The notes under the pieces are model-generated. The model had not been told where the DNA came from. It was given only the letters and a program-made list of their open reading frames with translations, and did not search any database. This document shows, one piece after another, positions 62,688 to 64,000 of a stretch of 64,000 bases of DNA. Source of the DNA: CAYPGJ01 sp964638515 (GTDB lineage: Bacteria > Planctomycetota > Phycisphaerae > Phycisphaerales > UBA1924); assembly GCA_964638515.1 (NCBI GenBank), contig CAZWZL010000001.1:62001-126000 (forward strand), given 5' to 3'. The position numbers and the translations under genes were made by a program. How positions within the stretch are numbered: position 1 is the first letter of the stretch; each line of letters opens with the position of its first letter.

Positions 62688-63835
62688 TGCAGATTGACGG
62701 GCATAACGACGTAGAGGAAGTCGGGTCCGGCGCGCAGGAGGCCGGGCTTGTTGGGGGCTTTCATCTCGAAGGTGACGTCCTCATCGGCGATGACCTTGAG
62801 GGCCTCGGTGATGAATCCGGGGTTGAAGCCGATGGTGATGGGCTCGCCGTTGTAGGAGGAGAGGGGGACCTTGATCTCGGCTTCGCCCATCTCGGGCGCG
62901 CGGGAGGAAAGGTTGAGATTGTCGTTGTCGACGGCGAATCGCACGCCTCGGGACTCCTCGTTGGTGAGAAGCGCGGCGCGACGAACGCCGGACATCAGGA
63001 CCTCCCGGTTGAACGCGGCCTTCTTATCCTGGTCCTTGGGGATGACGTCCTCGTAGTTGGGGAAGGATCCCTCGACGAGGTTGGAGGCCAGGATGGCGCG
63101 GGTGGGATCGCCCTCTTCTCCGAAGGCGAAGATGATCTGGTTGTCGGCGAGCGCGACGCGGACCATCTGCTCGGGGTCTCGAATGAGCTTGAGCACGAGG
63201 TTGAGGGCCTTGGTGGGGATGATGCAGGCCGTGGGCTCTTTGGGGAGATCCGCGGCGCCGGAGAGGCTTGAGCGCGCGAGCGCGAGCCGACGGCCGTCGG
63301 TGGCGACCATCTCGAGCTTCTTGCCGTCGCGCTTCATGAGCACGCCGTTGAAGGCGTAACGCGAGAGTTCGCGGGCCGCGGCGAAGATGGTGCGGGAGAT
63401 GAGGTGTGCGTATTCGCCCGCGGGAAGGGTGAAGGCGCCCTTCGTGGAGGCGGGGAAGTCGGGGATCGGCGGGAAGTCTGCCGGGGGGAAGCCGAAGATC
63501 TTGAATCGCGCGTCGGCGCCTCGGATGACGCAGGAATCGGCGTCGGACTCGAGGGTGAGCGTGGCCTCGGATTCCTCGGCCTGTACGATGGCTCGGAGCT
63601 TGTCGGCGGGGATGAGCGCTTCGCCGGACTTTTGCACGTCCACGCGCGTGATGGTGAGGCGGAGGGACGCCTCGGCATCGGTTCCGGAGAGGGTGAGGGA
63701 GCCCGCGCCGCCGGCGGCCTTGGCTGCGGTGAGTTTGACGGCGGTGAGCTGTGGCCTGGGTGTGCGCGAGGCGACGACGGACGAGACGAGGTTGACGGCG
63801 TCGAGAAGGGCCGGGCGATCGCAGATGACTTTCAT
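62684..63835 (-). CDS. dnaN: DNA polymerase III beta sliding clamp
   Basis: 383 residues. The three clamp domains are recognisable: MKVICDRPALLDAVNLVSSV, RYAFNGVLM with DGRRLALA, and the C-terminal VMPVNL. The clamp tethers the replicase to DNA. It lies on the strand facing the candidate origin at 41.2 kb, so it would be transcribed head-on to the fork. A -10-like TACACT at 63899 would give a leader of about 57 nt. dnaA may lie beyond the right edge. Confidence 0.93.
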   Translation of the reverse strand: MKVICDRPALLDAVNLVSSVVASRTPRPQLTAVKLTAAKAAGGAGSLTLSGTDAEASLRLTITRVDVQKSGEALIPADKLRAIVQAEESEATLTLESDADSCVIRGADARFKIFGFPPADFPPIPDFPASTKGAFTLPAGEYAHLISRTIFAAARELSRYAFNGVLMKRDGKKLEMVATDGRRLALARSSLSGAADLPKEPTACIIPTKALNLVLKLIRDPEQMVRVALADNQIIFAFGEEGDPTRAILASNLVEGSFPNYEDVIPKDQDKKAAFNREVLMSGVRRAALLTNEESRGVRFAVDNDNLNLSSRAPEMGEAEIKVPLSSYNGEPITIGFNPGFITEALKVIADEDVTFEMKAPNKPGLLRAGPDFLYVVMPVNLQ

Positions 63836-64000
63836 GAGGGGTCGAGCTCCGGGCGCAGCCCCGGGGCGGCGAAGCCGTCGCGAGCGCGCTCAAGGGGAAG
63901 TGTATCAGGGCGTCTCGGCAACGATATGCGGTGGGTTGTTTGGTGTTTGAATGGTGTTTGGTCTGGCCCGAAGTTTGCTTTGCGGGATTGCGGGGGGTCC

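Overview
The window is high-GC chromosomal DNA, most likely from a planctomycete of the class Phycisphaerae. The evidence is three secreted proteins ending in paired EF-hand 'GC-type' dockerin repeats, two surface proteins ending in a hydrophobic stretch plus an Arg cluster (PEP-CTERM-like), and housekeeping genes scattered rather than grouped in classical operons. No phage, insertion sequence, CRISPR array or rRNA operon was seen. One tRNA (Gly, anticodon GCC) is present.

Layout. 1-10.6 kb: secreted or surface proteins (three dockerin proteins, a tandem pair with thioester-domain signatures), a tyrosine phosphatase, a GT39-type membrane glycosyltransferase and the Mrp/ApbC ATPase. 10.6-25.5 kb: RmuC, an M16 peptidase, DnaE, a lipoprotein, the phoH-pgpH pair and ClpB. 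25.7-37.5 kb: tRNA-Gly, SpoVR, an S41 peptidase, motA-motB, a NeuD-type acyltransferase, ruvA, a class V aminotransferase, MCE/MlaD with its ATPase, and an MFS protein. 37.5-43.6 kb: three repeat-rich gaps around parB, a NUDIX gene carrying a perfect parS, a short histidine kinase and an ABC ATPase. 43.6-64 kb: a PD-(D/E)XK-like protein, RIC repair protein, Eis-like acetyltransferase with a HIT protein, PepA, TolB-like propeller, RluA, RdgB, QueF, PhoU, IspG, a PAT-like acetyltransferase with an MFS pump, Fur, PilZ, AroK, Nfo, a GT2 enzyme and DnaN.

The strongest large-scale signal is a switch in strand composition near 41.2 kb, inside the histidine kinase gene. The + strand is C-rich to the left and G-rich to the right whichever strand is coding. 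A negative-to-positive switch is the usual mark of a replication origin, and parB plus a perfect parS lie within 2.2 kb. Gene direction is at odds with this, because 39 of 55 genes would then face replication head-on.

Other points of interest are a family of about 79-bp hairpin repeats with compensatory arm changes, a second family of cloverleaf-like repeats, -10-like TANNNT boxes 6-11 nt before many start codons that lack a Shine-Dalgarno sequence (suggesting leaderless mRNAs), and a promoter with an overlapping near-palindrome before the RIC gene. Functions are inferred from motifs read by eye; no database search was run.
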